Under the pieces are notes generated by a model. The model saw only the letters and a program-made list of their open reading frames with translations, did not search any database and was not told the origin of the DNA. The position numbers were made by a program, and so were the translations under genes. Shown piece after piece: positions 52,654-61,387 of a stretch of 64,000 nt of DNA. Origin of the DNA: Pseudomonas tremae (GTDB lineage Bacteria; Pseudomonadota; Gammaproteobacteria; Pseudomonadales; Pseudomonadaceae); NCBI RefSeq assembly GCF_001401155.1, contig NZ_LJRO01000352.1:1-64000 (forward strand), read 5' to 3'. Positions within the stretch are counted from its first letter, which is position 1, and each line of letters starts with the position of its first letter.

Positions 52654-52824
52654 AAGGCACCTTGAGGAGCGTGGTTACGCTGGTTGCTTTGTCACGATAA
52701 GCAGCATTTAGTCCAGAGACCGCAGAGAGTAGCAGTCGAAGCAAATGATGGGCAGCTTCTGGCTGATTGCTGTCTGTCGTAAGGGGCAGTTATCGACCCG
52801 TTACAGCCATTCGTGCGGCAGTGT

Positions 52825-53160
52825 TCAAGTTTCGCTGTCATCCAATACCACTGGCGTCGCTGCCGACCCTGCCAGCAGACCTCCATCAATGTTGAACTCA
52901 CTGCCGGTAATGTATGTAGCCTCATCGGTGGCCAATAACAGGGCCACAGCCGCCACTTCTTCGGGCATGCCAAATCTTCTGAGTGGAGTGTGTCGAACGA
53001 GTGCAGCCATTCGCTCTTCACGACCCGCATCAGCACCCAGCATGGGCTCCCACATGGGGGTGAGGATGGCGGCCGGGTGGATAGAGTTGCATCGAACTTT
53101 CAATCCTTGCTCGGCGCAGTAAAGCGCCACCGTCTTGGATGTCTTGCGTGATGCTGCCGC
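52825..53160 (-). pseudogene. SDR gene lacking its N-terminal half
   Basis: The frame MALYCAEQGLKVRCNSIHPAAIL ... ITGSEFNIDGGLL (here read from a GTG at 53130) is a typical SDR C-terminal half. The Rossmann GxxxGIG motif and the YxxxK catalytic residues are missing; a TGA lies upstream near 53170. Its arm at 52941-53000 repeats the fragment at 51052-51111. Confidence 0.75.
52941..53000. repeat. Right arm of 60-bp inverted repeat
   Basis: Inverted partner of 51052-51111, 53 of 60 positions matching. The 1.83 kb between the arms contains the nucleotidyltransferase and SDR genes. Confidence 0.7.
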
Positions 53161-53254
53161 TAGGGGATGTCACAGGATTACCCCGCACTTGCAGAGAATC
53201 CTGACCTGCCGCGGCGCTGACCTGAGTCTGACGGATCGGTTGAAGGGGAGGGTT

Positions 53255-53365
53255 TTACTTGAGCTTCTGGACGTTATCGAAACTTGACTCGTAACGCGTC
53301 ATGGTCACGCCACAGCCTTGCATCAACAGTGCAAGCAACGCAACCACCAGAAGGCTTCCTTTCAC
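53255..53365 (-). CDS. Very small lipoprotein, 36 aa
   Basis: GTG start at 53365 with AAGGAAAC before it. The product begins MKGSLLVVALLALLMQGCGVTM, with a lipobox LMQGC (Cys at residue 18), and ends 18 residues later in VQKLK. A signal-peptidase II signal on such a short protein resembles entericidin-like lipoproteins, though the sequence itself is not recognised. It could also be a 5' remnant of a larger lipoprotein. Confidence 0.55.
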   Translation of the reverse strand: MKGSLLVVALLALLMQGCGVTMTRYESSFDNVQKLK

Positions 53366-53447
53366 TGCGTTTCCTTGCTTGAGTTATTTGAGGGCGTGAT
53401 TATCAGAAACCTCAAATTCAAGGGCAATGCTTGATAGCAGGCGTGCC

Positions 53448-53687
53448 CTACATCTTCAGCGCGATAGCCTCGGCCACAAGGCACTCCAGTGCAAACTGCT
53501 CGGTATAGGTCATCTGAATCGGCGTGGTTTCGCCCTTGACGGTCCTTTCACCATCAAGAATGTAGCGAATACGTTTGTCAGTCACACCGATACGCTTGGC
53601 GATCCACGAGGGGGTTTGCCCGATGCGCGAGATCAGTTTGTCGGCGTATTCGGTTGAAGGGTTATAGAGTTCTGCGTTGGGTGTCAT
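53448..53687 (-). CDS. Small HTH-like protein, 79 aa
   Basis: Starts MTPNAELYNPSTEYADKLIS and contains a possible HTH TPSWIAKRIGVTDKRIRYILDG (about residues 25-46), like phage or plasmid small regulators. Predicted to bind DNA; targets unknown. It lies between the lipoprotein and the TonB receptor gene. Confidence 0.6.
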   Translation of the reverse strand: MTPNAELYNPSTEYADKLISRIGQTPSWIAKRIGVTDKRIRYILDGERTVKGETTPIQMTYTEQFALECLVAEAIALKM

Positions 53688-53825
53688 GGGGTGTCCAGAT
53701 ATAAGTCGGCGCTATGTAGATGGGGAGTATGCAGCACCGTGCGCTATTCGTCGCCAGTCGCCCGGCTCACTCCCGCAAGCAAGTGAGCAGCAGGCCGGGC
53801 AACACACGTCCACCATCAGCAACAA

Positions 53826-56132
53826 TTACAACTTCACCCCCAATGTCACAAACGCACTACGTGGCGTCCCCACTTGAAGAATCTGCAAGTTGCCTGACGG
53901 GTCGGCAGCGGCGCTGGCGTCGGTGTTAAGGGTAGAGATGTAGCGCTTGTCGAACAGGTTGACCATGTTCAGCGAAACGGTGGTGTCCTTGAGGGCGCCG
54001 AGTTTGCCGAAGTCGTAACCCAGGTTGGCGTTTGCCAGCCAGTAGCCGCTGACGCTGGAGTCGTTGGTGTAGGTGTAATAGCGTTTGCTGACGTAATTGC
54101 CTTGCAGGCCGGCGTTCCAGTGTTCCCAGTTCCAGTCCAGGTTGCTTGAATACATCAGCTTCGGCGAGTCGACCACGGTTTTGTCTTTGACATGCACGGT
54201 GCTGCCTCCGCTGGAGTAATCATCATCGTAAGTGCTGCGGTTATAGGACATGGAGTTGCTCCAGCGCCAGTGTTCGTCGGGTGTCAGGCCGAATGACAGC
54301 TCCAGCCCTCGACTGGTGACCGAGCCGACGTTGGCCACGCCGTTCTGGCAGATCACGATCCCGGTGCAATTGGTGATAGCGACCAGGCGATTGTCGAACT
54401 TCGTGCTGTATACCGCCGCCGATGCCGAATACAGCTTCGTGCTGCGACGCAGGCCCAGTTCGACGGTTTTCGAGGTTTCGGGTTTCAGGTCCTTGAAGCC
54501 ATTTTGCGCGTCTACGGCAGTCTGGGTGGTGAAGAACGGGCTGTAACCGCCGCTCGGAAAGGCTGCCATGTTTTCCGAGTAGGAAGTGAAGACCTCGTCG
54601 TCTTCGTCGAGCTTATAGGTCGCGCCCACCTGCGGCAGGAAGCGGTCCCGGGCTTCCAGTGAGCCATTGGCGTAACCGCCACCCTTGCCTTCGGCGGTAG
54701 ATGTGGTGACCGTATTTTTCGCGCCGAACTCGAGTTTGAGGCGGTCATCGAGCAGAGTGTAGGTATCACGCAAGTAGAACTGTCGGGTCAGGTCGTTGTA
54801 ACTCTGGTCCAGCACAGTAGCCGCCAGCGGCAGGCCGTTGGTTTTGACGATGTGGTTCTGCGGTGTCGCATTGGTGGTGTCGAACAGGTAACGAGCAATG
54901 TCGTTCTTGTTGGACTGAATCCAGAACCCGCCCTGAATTTCATGCTGGCCCAGATAGTAGGTCAGCGAGCTCTGGAACCCGGTTCTATCAATGCCGTACT
55001 GCGTGCTGCGAATCGAGTTGCTGGGCACCGTGTTAGCGCCGGTGGTGTAGATGAACGGATAATAAGAGTTGCCCCGGCCCGAGTCGTGATGGTGATAGAC
55101 AGTGGCGTCGAGGACCAGATCATCGGTCAGCGAGAAGTTGCCATTGAGAATATCCAGCTCGTCGTCGCGCAGGCTGCTGGCGTTGTAGGTTGCATCGCCT
55201 GCGCTGGTTACACCACCGGTATAAATGCCGTTGGCAGCGTTGACTGCGCGGGGCCAGTCGGGTGTGTAATAGCTCCAGTTGTAGCCCAGTCGCTGGATAA
55301 TGCTTTGCGACATGTTCGGCAAGTTGGCTTCGTCATGCGACGAGGTGCTGTGAAAGAAACTCACGCGGTTGTCGCCGAAGTTGTAATTGACCTTGGCGTT
55401 CACAGCATCGGACTTTTGCGGGTTGTTGTGGCCTTTCCAAGCGTCGGCATCGTATTTTTCTCCCGACACGTAAGCCGACAGGCCGTTGTATTCCCCTGTG
55501 TCGACCCGCATGAACGTGCGCGAAGTGTCGTAGCTGCCCATGGTCTGCGACAGCCGCGCGCCGAACTCTTTATCGGGGTTGGAACTGGTGAACTGGATAG
55601 TGCCGCCCAGGTCACTGTTTGACGCCGTGCCGAGCGAACCGATGCCGGGAGCCACTTCGCTGGCTGCAATGTTTTCCGCAATGATCGCTCGGGTAATGCT
55701 CAGGCCGTTGAAGTTGCCGAAGCTCATGTTGCCGAGTGTGACGCCGTCCAGTGTGTAGCCCAGGTGGTGCATGTCGAAGCCGCGCAGGCTGATGCGCTGG
55801 CTGCCTTCTTCACGGCCCAGCGGGTCGCCGGACTGGAAGTTGACTCCCGGCAGGCGCTGCAGAACCTTCAGCGGGCTGGTGCCTGCGGAATAAGCCTTCA
55901 CGTCTTTTTGTGTGACGCGTTGCACCTGACGGGTTTCGCCCTGGCCGATCACCGAGACGGTGCCCAGCGTCGTGGCCGTGGCATCGTCGCTGGCTGGCGG
56001 CGTGACAGCCACTGGCACATTGTCGTCGGCCCGAATGAACGGGCTGATCAGGCACAGTGAATTCAATGAAATCAGCAGCGCAAGACGCGTTACTGGAAAT
56101 CGAGAGGCGCGCGGTATTGATCGAGTGTTCAT
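53826..56132 (-). CDS. TonB-dependent outer membrane receptor
   Basis: 768-aa outer membrane receptor with a signal peptide (about residues 1-33, RLALLISLNSLCLISPFIRA), a TonB-box-like segment GTVSVIGQG, a plug (about 55-200; LPGVNFQSGDPLGREEGSQR core) and a 22-strand barrel. A short extracellular loop has two close cysteines (NCTGIVICQNG). The protein ends in LGVKL: a terminal Leu rather than the common aromatic residue. It is the last gene of a tonB-exbB-exbD operon (70-base gap), so it has a dedicated energiser. Substrate unknown. Confidence 0.85.
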   Translation of the reverse strand: MNTRSIPRASRFPVTRLALLISLNSLCLISPFIRADDNVPVAVTPPASDDATATTLGTVSVIGQGETRQVQRVTQKDVKAYSAGTSPLKVLQRLPGVNFQSGDPLGREEGSQRISLRGFDMHHLGYTLDGVTLGNMSFGNFNGLSITRAIIAENIAASEVAPGIGSLGTASNSDLGGTIQFTSSNPDKEFGARLSQTMGSYDTSRTFMRVDTGEYNGLSAYVSGEKYDADAWKGHNNPQKSDAVNAKVNYNFGDNRVSFFHSTSSHDEANLPNMSQSIIQRLGYNWSYYTPDWPRAVNAANGIYTGGVTSAGDATYNASSLRDDELDILNGNFSLTDDLVLDATVYHHHDSGRGNSYYPFIYTTGANTVPSNSIRSTQYGIDRTGFQSSLTYYLGQHEIQGGFWIQSNKNDIARYLFDTTNATPQNHIVKTNGLPLAATVLDQSYNDLTRQFYLRDTYTLLDDRLKLEFGAKNTVTTSTAEGKGGGYANGSLEARDRFLPQVGATYKLDEDDEVFTSYSENMAAFPSGGYSPFFTTQTAVDAQNGFKDLKPETSKTVELGLRRSTKLYSASAAVYSTKFDNRLVAITNCTGIVICQNGVANVGSVTSRGLELSFGLTPDEHWRWSNSMSYNRSTYDDDYSSGGSTVHVKDKTVVDSPKLMYSSNLDWNWEHWNAGLQGNYVSKRYYTYTNDSSVSGYWLANANLGYDFGKLGALKDTTVSLNMVNLFDKRYISTLNTDASAAADPSGNLQILQVGTPRSAFVTLGVKL

Positions 56133-56202
56133 GAAAGGTTTTCCTGGGGCGTCAGGGGGCCGCACTGGCGGCATGTGTCATTAGGGAGCGGCAGGTTTTA
56201 TA

Positions 56203-56607
56203 TCAGGGGCTTTCGGTTACGACCGACAGGCGACTGATCCCGGCTTTCTGGACATCGGCCAACACCTGAGCGACTCGGCCATAGCCCGTCGCCTGGTCGG
56301 CGCGCAGGTTGATCGCGACGTCCGGATCCTTGTCGTGAAGGTTTTGCAGCGCGTCCGGCAGTTGTTCCAGCGCTACCGCTTCACTGTCGATAAACACGCC
56401 ACCGCTGGCATCGACGCTCACCACTACCGGGCTGGCCTGATCCTGTGAGGGCGTGGCGACCGTTTGTGGCAGATCCAGCGGAATGGAATTATTGAGCAGC
56501 GGCGCGGTGATGATGAACGTCACCAGCAGCACCAGCATCACGTCCACCAGCGGCGTGATGTTGATGTCGCTGATTGCATCGTCATCACTGGAAGTTGAAA
56601 AGGACAT
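56203..56607 (-). CDS. exbD: ExbD/TolR-family energy transducer
   Basis: 134-aa inner membrane protein with one transmembrane helix carrying the essential Asp in NITPLVDVMLVLLVTF (residues 16-31), and a periplasmic domain. It couples proton flow to TonB. It ends two bases after exbB starts its own frame, i.e. the genes are adjacent. Confidence 0.92.
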   Translation of the reverse strand: MSFSTSSDDDAISDINITPLVDVMLVLLVTFIITAPLLNNSIPLDLPQTVATPSQDQASPVVVSVDASGGVFIDSEAVALEQLPDALQNLHDKDPDVAINLRADQATGYGRVAQVLADVQKAGISRLSVVTESP

Positions 56608-56608
56608 G

Positions 56609-57301
56609 TCAGATCACTCCTTTCAGGTTGGGGGCTGCCTTATCGCGCTTCCCGGGTTGCAGCCGGAACGCGTTGCGTTGCGAGAGGTTGAGAAAGTCCA
56701 CGGCGAACTCGTCCAGATCCGCGATCACCAGTTTCATGCGTCGTCCGAAAAAGTTGTAAGCCAGCACCGCAGGCACGGCGACTGCTATGCCGACGCCGGT
56801 CGCGACCAAGGCTTCGCCGATAGGCCCGGCGACCACAGCGATGCTGGCAGACTTGGCCTGGCTTATCGCAGTGAGCGCATGAATGATTCCGAACACGGTG
56901 CCGAACAAACCAATGAACGGCGCGGTGCTGCCGATAGAGGCGAGCAGGATCATGCCGCTTTCAAGATGACGTCGTTCCTTGTGGATCTGCTGGCGCAGGC
57001 TGCGCTCCAGCAGGTCTTGGCGATTCCAGCTGTGGCCAAGGTCTGGCGAGTCATGAGGCGCGGCGAGGGCTTGTGCGCCAGCATCGGTCAGGCGCGCCAG
57101 GCTGCCTTCGCCGTGGGGCAGCTGCAGTGCATTTTGCAAGTCGCGTGCGGCCCAGAACTGCGTGGCGTAACGTCGATTCTGCCGCGACAGTCGCCAGTGC
57201 TGGAACGTCTTGCCAAGCAACAGCGCCCAGGTCACCAGCGAGAAGATCACCAGCAGGATCATCGAGGTCTGGGTAATGATTACGGAGTAAGCGGTGTTCA
57301 T
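56609..57301 (-). CDS. exbB: ExbB/MotA-TolQ-family energy transducer
   Basis: 230-aa protein with three hydrophobic segments and the conserved AFIGLFGTVFGIIHAL (about 140-155) and GEALVATGVGIAVAVPAVLAYN motifs. The start at 57301 (MNTAYSVIITQTSM) is chosen; the upstream extension overlaps tonB. Spacing of ten bases from the tonB stop. Confidence 0.92.
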   Translation of the reverse strand: MNTAYSVIITQTSMILLVIFSLVTWALLLGKTFQHWRLSRQNRRYATQFWAARDLQNALQLPHGEGSLARLTDAGAQALAAPHDSPDLGHSWNRQDLLERSLRQQIHKERRHLESGMILLASIGSTAPFIGLFGTVFGIIHALTAISQAKSASIAVVAGPIGEALVATGVGIAVAVPAVLAYNFFGRRMKLVIADLDEFAVDFLNLSQRNAFRLQPGKRDKAAPNLKGVI

Positions 57302-57311
57302 GACGTAAGCC

Positions 57312-58124
57312 TCAGGGTGCGAGTTTGAAAGCCAGGGGCACGTTGACCCAGCCTTCGACCGGGGTGTCGCCGCGTTTGGCGGGAATAAAGGTCCACTGCC
57401 GAACAGCCGCTTGCGCGGCTTCATCCAGCGCTGGCACGCCGCTCGATTGCTGCACCTGTACCTGGTCGGCACGTCCGTTGGGCAGCACGTGGACGCGCAG
57501 CAGCGTCGTGCCTTCCTGGTGTCGGCGTGCGGCGGCGGGCGGGTATACCGGCGGCGGGTTATTCAGGTAACCCGCCCGGCCAATTGGCGCGGTAGTTGAC
57601 TGCGTCGCAGCCGCGGCAGGCGCTGGCGCCGCTTTAGTCGCCGCAGGTGCGGGTGGCGCTGCGGAAGGGGCTTGCGCAGCCGGTTTGGCCACGGCTTTTA
57701 TCGGCGGTGATTTTGCTTGGGCCTTGGGCCTTGGCAGCTCGGCTGGCGCAGGTTTGGGAGGCGGCGTGGGCGCAGGGCGCGGCGCTTCTGGCTGAGCTAC
57801 AGGTTCGGGTGGCTGCGGTGTCGGCTGGGCTGACGGCGGAGCAGGCGGAGTAGGCGGCGGCACCCATTGCACGGTGATCGGTATCGGTGGAGTCGGTTCG
57901 GGCGCTTGCGGATGATCGGCCGTCAGCCACAGCACCAGTGCCGCATGCAGCCCGAGCGCTGCCAGAATCGCCGATGTATTGCCCAGCCACGCTTTCGGAA
58001 CGTTGCCTCCATGAGGCGGGACGAACAGCGAAGATGGCGCCACACAGCGCGTGCCGACAGGCGGTTCAGGCCAGGAGCGGCATTCATGCGGCGGCAGTCG
58101 GCGGGGCAGGATCAGCGTTGACAT
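57312..58124 (-). CDS. tonB: TonB protein with long Pro/Ala-rich linker
   Basis: 270-aa periplasm-spanning protein. A membrane anchor (about residues 47-68, SAILAALGLHAALVLWLTA), a very Pro/Ala/Lys-rich linker to about residue 190, and a C-terminal TonB domain (YPPAARRHQEGTTLLRVHV, residues about 199-217). It energises the adjacent receptor. Gene order tonB-exbB-exbD differs from the exbB-exbD-tonB order common in pseudomonads. Confidence 0.92.
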   Translation of the reverse strand: MSTLILPRRLPPHECRSWPEPPVGTRCVAPSSLFVPPHGGNVPKAWLGNTSAILAALGLHAALVLWLTADHPQAPEPTPPIPITVQWVPPPTPPAPPSAQPTPQPPEPVAQPEAPRPAPTPPPKPAPAELPRPKAQAKSPPIKAVAKPAAQAPSAAPPAPAATKAAPAPAAAATQSTTAPIGRAGYLNNPPPVYPPAAARRHQEGTTLLRVHVLPNGRADQVQVQQSSGVPALDEAAQAAVRQWTFIPAKRGDTPVEGWVNVPLAFKLAP

Positions 58125-58193
58125 GGAATCGGCTCACCATCGAAAGAGTACGAACCCGCGACGTAACAATGCGGGCTCGTTTCAACTGGTGAG

Positions 58194-58221
58194 GATATTA
58201 ATACTCATTGTGTGTATTAAT
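58194..58221. promoter_or_regulatory. Fur-box-like site and palindrome before tonB
   Basis: Bases 58194-58212 match 14 of 19 positions of the Fur consensus GATAATGATAATCATTATC. Overlapping it is a perfect inverted repeat ATTAATAC (58197-58204), N9, GTATTAAT (58214-58221). It is 70 bases before tonB and fits iron-dependent repression of the TonB operon; another regulator using the wider palindrome is possible. Confidence 0.6.
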
Positions 58222-58256
58222 TATGACCGCCTCCGTTCGATCCGATTTTCTTTCGC

Positions 58257-60041
58257 TTAATGCGAATGCCTTGGCGGCCCATTGCGGGCGATGATTCTCA
58301 TGTGCAGGGTGGCCGGTTCCAGGCAGCCGCCGGTGGACAACTGCCCGACCAACTGTCGGTAGAGTTCCTGCCAGGGCGTTTGTGACGGCGCCATTGACGG
58401 TGTCCAGGCTTGTCGACGTACTGCAAGTTCCTCGTCGTCTACCAGCAGGTTCACCGAACGGGCATTGAGGTCCACCCGCAAACGATCATTGGTGCGCAGC
58501 AATGCAAGGCCGCCACCGATGGCGGCCTCCGGAGACATGTTGAGTATTGACGGGCTTGCCGAGGTGCCGCTCTGGCGCCCATCACCCAGACAGGGCAGCG
58601 AGTCGATGCCGCGTTTGATCAGTGCGGCGGGTGGGTCCATGTTCACCACTTCAGCGCTGCCAGGGTAGCCGACGGGGCCTGCGCCACGGATTACCAGAAT
58701 GCAGCGCTCGTCGATATCCAGCGTCGGATCATCAATGCGCGCGCGGTAATCCTCGGGCCCCTCGAACACGATAGCGCGCGCTTCAAAGCTGTTTTCGGCT
58801 CCGGGTTCGGACAGATAGGTTTTGCGGAAGGCCTCGCCGACGACTGACATTTTCATGATCGCGCTGTCGAAAAAGTTGCCGCTGAGCACGATAAACCCGG
58901 CACCGTATTTGAGCGGTTTGTCGTAGGGCAGGATGACTTCGGTGTTGCTGGTGACTGCGGTGCGGACAATGTCGCCTATGGATCGGCCGCTGACCGTGGC
59001 GCAGTCTTCATGCAGGCGCCCGGCTTTTTGCAGTTCGTGCATCACGGCAGGTACACCGCCTGCATGGTGAAAACCCTCGCCAAGGTATTTGCCGGCCGGC
59101 ATGCAGTTGACCAGCAAGGGGACATCGACGCCGATACGCTGCCAGTCTTCCAGGCTCAGTTCGACGCCCATATGGCGGGCGATGGCGATCAGATGTGGCG
59201 GACAGTTGCTCGACGCACCCAGTGCCGAAGCGACAGCAATAGCGTTTTCGAACGCTTCTCGGGTCATGATTTGCGAAGGGCGGACGTCTTCCATTACCAG
59301 TTCACAAATGCGTTTGCCGGTGGCGTAGGCCATCTGCCCGCGTTCGCGATAAGGTGCAGGAATACTCGCGCAGCCGGGCAGCGACATGCCCAAGGCTTCA
59401 GCGATCGCGTTCATCGACAGGGCAGTGCCCATGGTGTTGCAGTGGCCGATCGAAGGCGAGGCGGCGGTGGTCATTTCCATGAAGCCTTCGTAGTCGATCT
59501 CTTGAGTCGCCAGCAGCTTGCGCGCATGCCAAAGCACTGTGCCGGAGCCGATCAATTCGCCTTTGTGATGGCCGTCGAGCATCGGCCCGCCGGACAGCAC
59601 AATGGACGGCAGGTCGGTAGTCGCGGCGGCCATCAGGCAAGCGGGCGTTGTCTTGTCGCAACCGGTAGTCAGCACGACCCCGTCCAGCGGGTAGCCATGC
59701 AGAATCTCCACCAGCCCCAGGTACGCCAGGTTGCGATCCAGCGCAGCAGTCGGGCGACGGCTCTGTTCGGCAATCGGATGCACCGGGAACTCCATCGGGA
59801 TGCCGCCCGCGTCGCGAATGCCGGCCTTGACCCTTTGGGCCAGTTCGATGTGATGGCGATTACAGGGCGTCAGGTCGCTGCCGGTCTGGGCGATCCCGAT
59901 GATCGGACGACCCGATTGCAGCTCACTGCGTGTCAGTCCGTAATTCATGTAGCGCTCGACATACAGCGCAGTCAGGTCGGCATGCTCAGGGTCGTCGAAC
60001 CATTGCTGGCTGCGCAGAGAGCGTTTGGGTGGCAGGCTCAT
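58257..60041 (-). CDS. IlvD/Edd-family sugar-acid dehydratase
   Basis: 594-aa Fe-S dehydratase. Cluster cysteines are seen in TGCDKTTPACL (about residue 130), SPSIGHCNTMGTA and PCLGDGRQSGTS. The family includes 6-phosphogluconate dehydratase, dihydroxyacid dehydratase and pentonate/hexonate dehydratases; the downstream FAH partner and MFS transporter argue for a sugar acid such as xylonate or arabinonate. It follows the FAH gene by 51 bases on the same strand. Confidence 0.8.
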   Translation of the reverse strand: MSLPPKRSLRSQQWFDDPEHADLTALYVERYMNYGLTRSELQSGRPIIGIAQTGSDLTPCNRHHIELAQRVKAGIRDAGGIPMEFPVHPIAEQSRRPTAALDRNLAYLGLVEILHGYPLDGVVLTTGCDKTTPACLMAAATTDLPSIVLSGGPMLDGHHKGELIGSGTVLWHARKLLATQEIDYEGFMEMTTAASPSIGHCNTMGTALSMNAIAEALGMSLPGCASIPAPYRERGQMAYATGKRICELVMEDVRPSQIMTREAFENAIAVASALGASSNCPPHLIAIARHMGVELSLEDWQRIGVDVPLLVNCMPAGKYLGEGFHHAGGVPAVMHELQKAGRLHEDCATVSGRSIGDIVRTAVTSNTEVILPYDKPLKYGAGFIVLSGNFFDSAIMKMSVVGEAFRKTYLSEPGAENSFEARAIVFEGPEDYRARIDDPTLDIDERCILVIRGAGPVGYPGSAEVVNMDPPAALIKRGIDSLPCLGDGRQSGTSASPSILNMSPEAAIGGGLALLRTNDRLRVDLNARSVNLLVDDEELAVRRQAWTPSMAPSQTPWQELYRQLVGQLSTGGCLEPATLHMRIIARNGPPRHSH

Positions 60042-60091
60042 GGGCGTGTTCTCTTGTTATGTGGTGAAGCCGGAAGATTGCGCAACGTCGC

Positions 60092-61273
60092 TTAGCGTTT
60101 CAGAAGGCCTCGGGCTGACAGGTTATGAAACAGCGCGCCGATCCCGAACGTCCACGGCGCGGCGGCATTGCTGTACGTCACCTCGTTGTGCAGGCTGCCG
60201 AGAAAAGGGCTGCTGATGCGCACCAGGTCGCCGGGTTTGTGAGTGAAGCCGGCGCCAGGGTGATCGCGATCCTGGGTCGGGGCGAACAGCGTGCCAAGGA
60301 ATAGCACCAGGCCGTCCGGGTACTGGTGACAGCCATTGAGGGTCTGCGCCACGATATCCAGCGGGTCGCGACTGATTTGATCCATCGAACTGGCCCCTTG
60401 CAGCCGGTAAGCATCGGCCCCCTCAACCGTCAGGTCGATCACGCAGTGGCGCACGTCATCAAGGCTGAAATGCTCGTCGAACAGCCGAATAAACGGGCCG
60501 ATGGCGCATGAGGCGTTGTTGTCCTTGGCCTTGCCCAGCAACAGCGCGCTTCGTCCTTCGACGTCACGAAGGTTCACGTCATTGCCCAGCGTCGCGCCTA
60601 CAACATGACCGCGACTGTTGACCGCGAGCACCACTTCGGGCTCGGGGTTATTCCAGTGCGAATGCGGGTGAATGCCGATCGGGCTGGCGCTGCCAACGGC
60701 TGAAAGCACAGGGGCCTTGGTGAAAATCTCTGCGTCGGGGCCTATCCCGACTTCCAGGTATTGCGACCACATGCCTTTTTCGAGCAGCACCGCCTTCAGC
60801 AGCATAGCCTGCTCGGAGCCAGGCTTGACCGCGCGCAGGTTGTCGCCTATGACCTTGCGCACCGTCTCGCGGACACTGTCGGCAAGCGTTGCGTCGCCTC
60901 CGGCTTTTTCCTCGATGACTCGTTCGATCATGCTGGCGGCGAAGGTCACGCCGGCAGCCTTGATCACCTGTAAATCCAGTGGCGCCAGCAAGCTGGGACG
61001 GTCACGGTTGGTGTGTACGCCACTGTTCGCCAGCAGCGCCGCAATGCTTGCGACAAAAGTACCCGAAGCGTTGCGCACAGCCTCGACTGGGGAGTCCTGC
61101 TCCAGCAATTCGCTGACCGTGGCGAAGTGCGCCGACAGGTCGAACACCCCATCAGCGCGCAGTACCACAGGCGAGGGGCCAGCCACATTGCCGGGGATCC
61201 ATGCGCGTCCGATAAGGGTGGCAGGCGAGCCATCGGTTGGCAGGGTGTTTTCAGGCGTAAGACGGATGGGCAT
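60092..61273 (-). CDS. Fumarylacetoacetate hydrolase-family protein
   Basis: 393-aa protein of the FAH superfamily with metal-site residues in HWNNPEPEVVLAVNSRGHVVG (core NNPEPE) and LGNDVNLRDVEGRSALLLGKAKDN region. Such proteins act as 2-keto-3-deoxy-sugar-acid dehydratases (XylX-like) or hydrolases. The ATG at 61273 is chosen because CCAGGAAGCG lies before it; 61294 has no such site. First gene of the operon, divergent from a LysR regulator. Confidence 0.75.
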   Translation of the reverse strand: MPIRLTPENTLPTDGSPATLIGRAWIPGNVAGPSPVVLRADGVFDLSAHFATVSELLEQDSPVEAVRNASGTFVASIAALLANSGVHTNRDRPSLLAPLDLQVIKAAGVTFAASMIERVIEEKAGGDATLADSVRETVRKVIGDNLRAVKPGSEQAMLLKAVLLEKGMWSQYLEVGIGPDAEIFTKAPVLSAVGSASPIGIHPHSHWNNPEPEVVLAVNSRGHVVGATLGNDVNLRDVEGRSALLLGKAKDNNASCAIGPFIRLFDEHFSLDDVRHCVIDLTVEGADAYRLQGASSMDQISRDPLDIVAQTLNGCHQYPDGLVLFLGTLFAPTQDRDHPGAGFTHKPGDLVRISSPFLGSLHNEVTYSNAAAPWTFGIGALFHNLSARGLLKR

Positions 61274-61349
61274 GGCGAACGCTTCCTGGTCCATAAAAAC
61301 TGCACGCTAGGTGGCTGCCTGGATAAACTCCAATGGCAAATATTCACTT

Positions 61350-61369
61350 ATCGATAACCTGGCGTTATT
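61350..61369. promoter_or_regulatory. LysR operator copy 1
   Basis: ATCGATAAC (61350-61358), N5, GTTATT (61364-61369), containing a T-N11-A LysR-type core. It lies between the LysR gene and the FAH gene, 19 bases before the LysR start codon. Confidence 0.65.
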
Positions 61370-61387
61370 ACTGCGCAGAGGGAACCC

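Noticed and set aside
52692..53036. 114-codon minus-strand frame over the SDR remnant
   Set aside because: It lies in another frame over a clear SDR coding stretch and is most likely a shadow.
53760..53800. GC hairpin after the TonB receptor gene stop
   Set aside because: Arms pair well (GCCCGGC/GCCGGGC plus CTCACT/AGTGAG) but no T-run follows on either strand, so a terminator is not supported.
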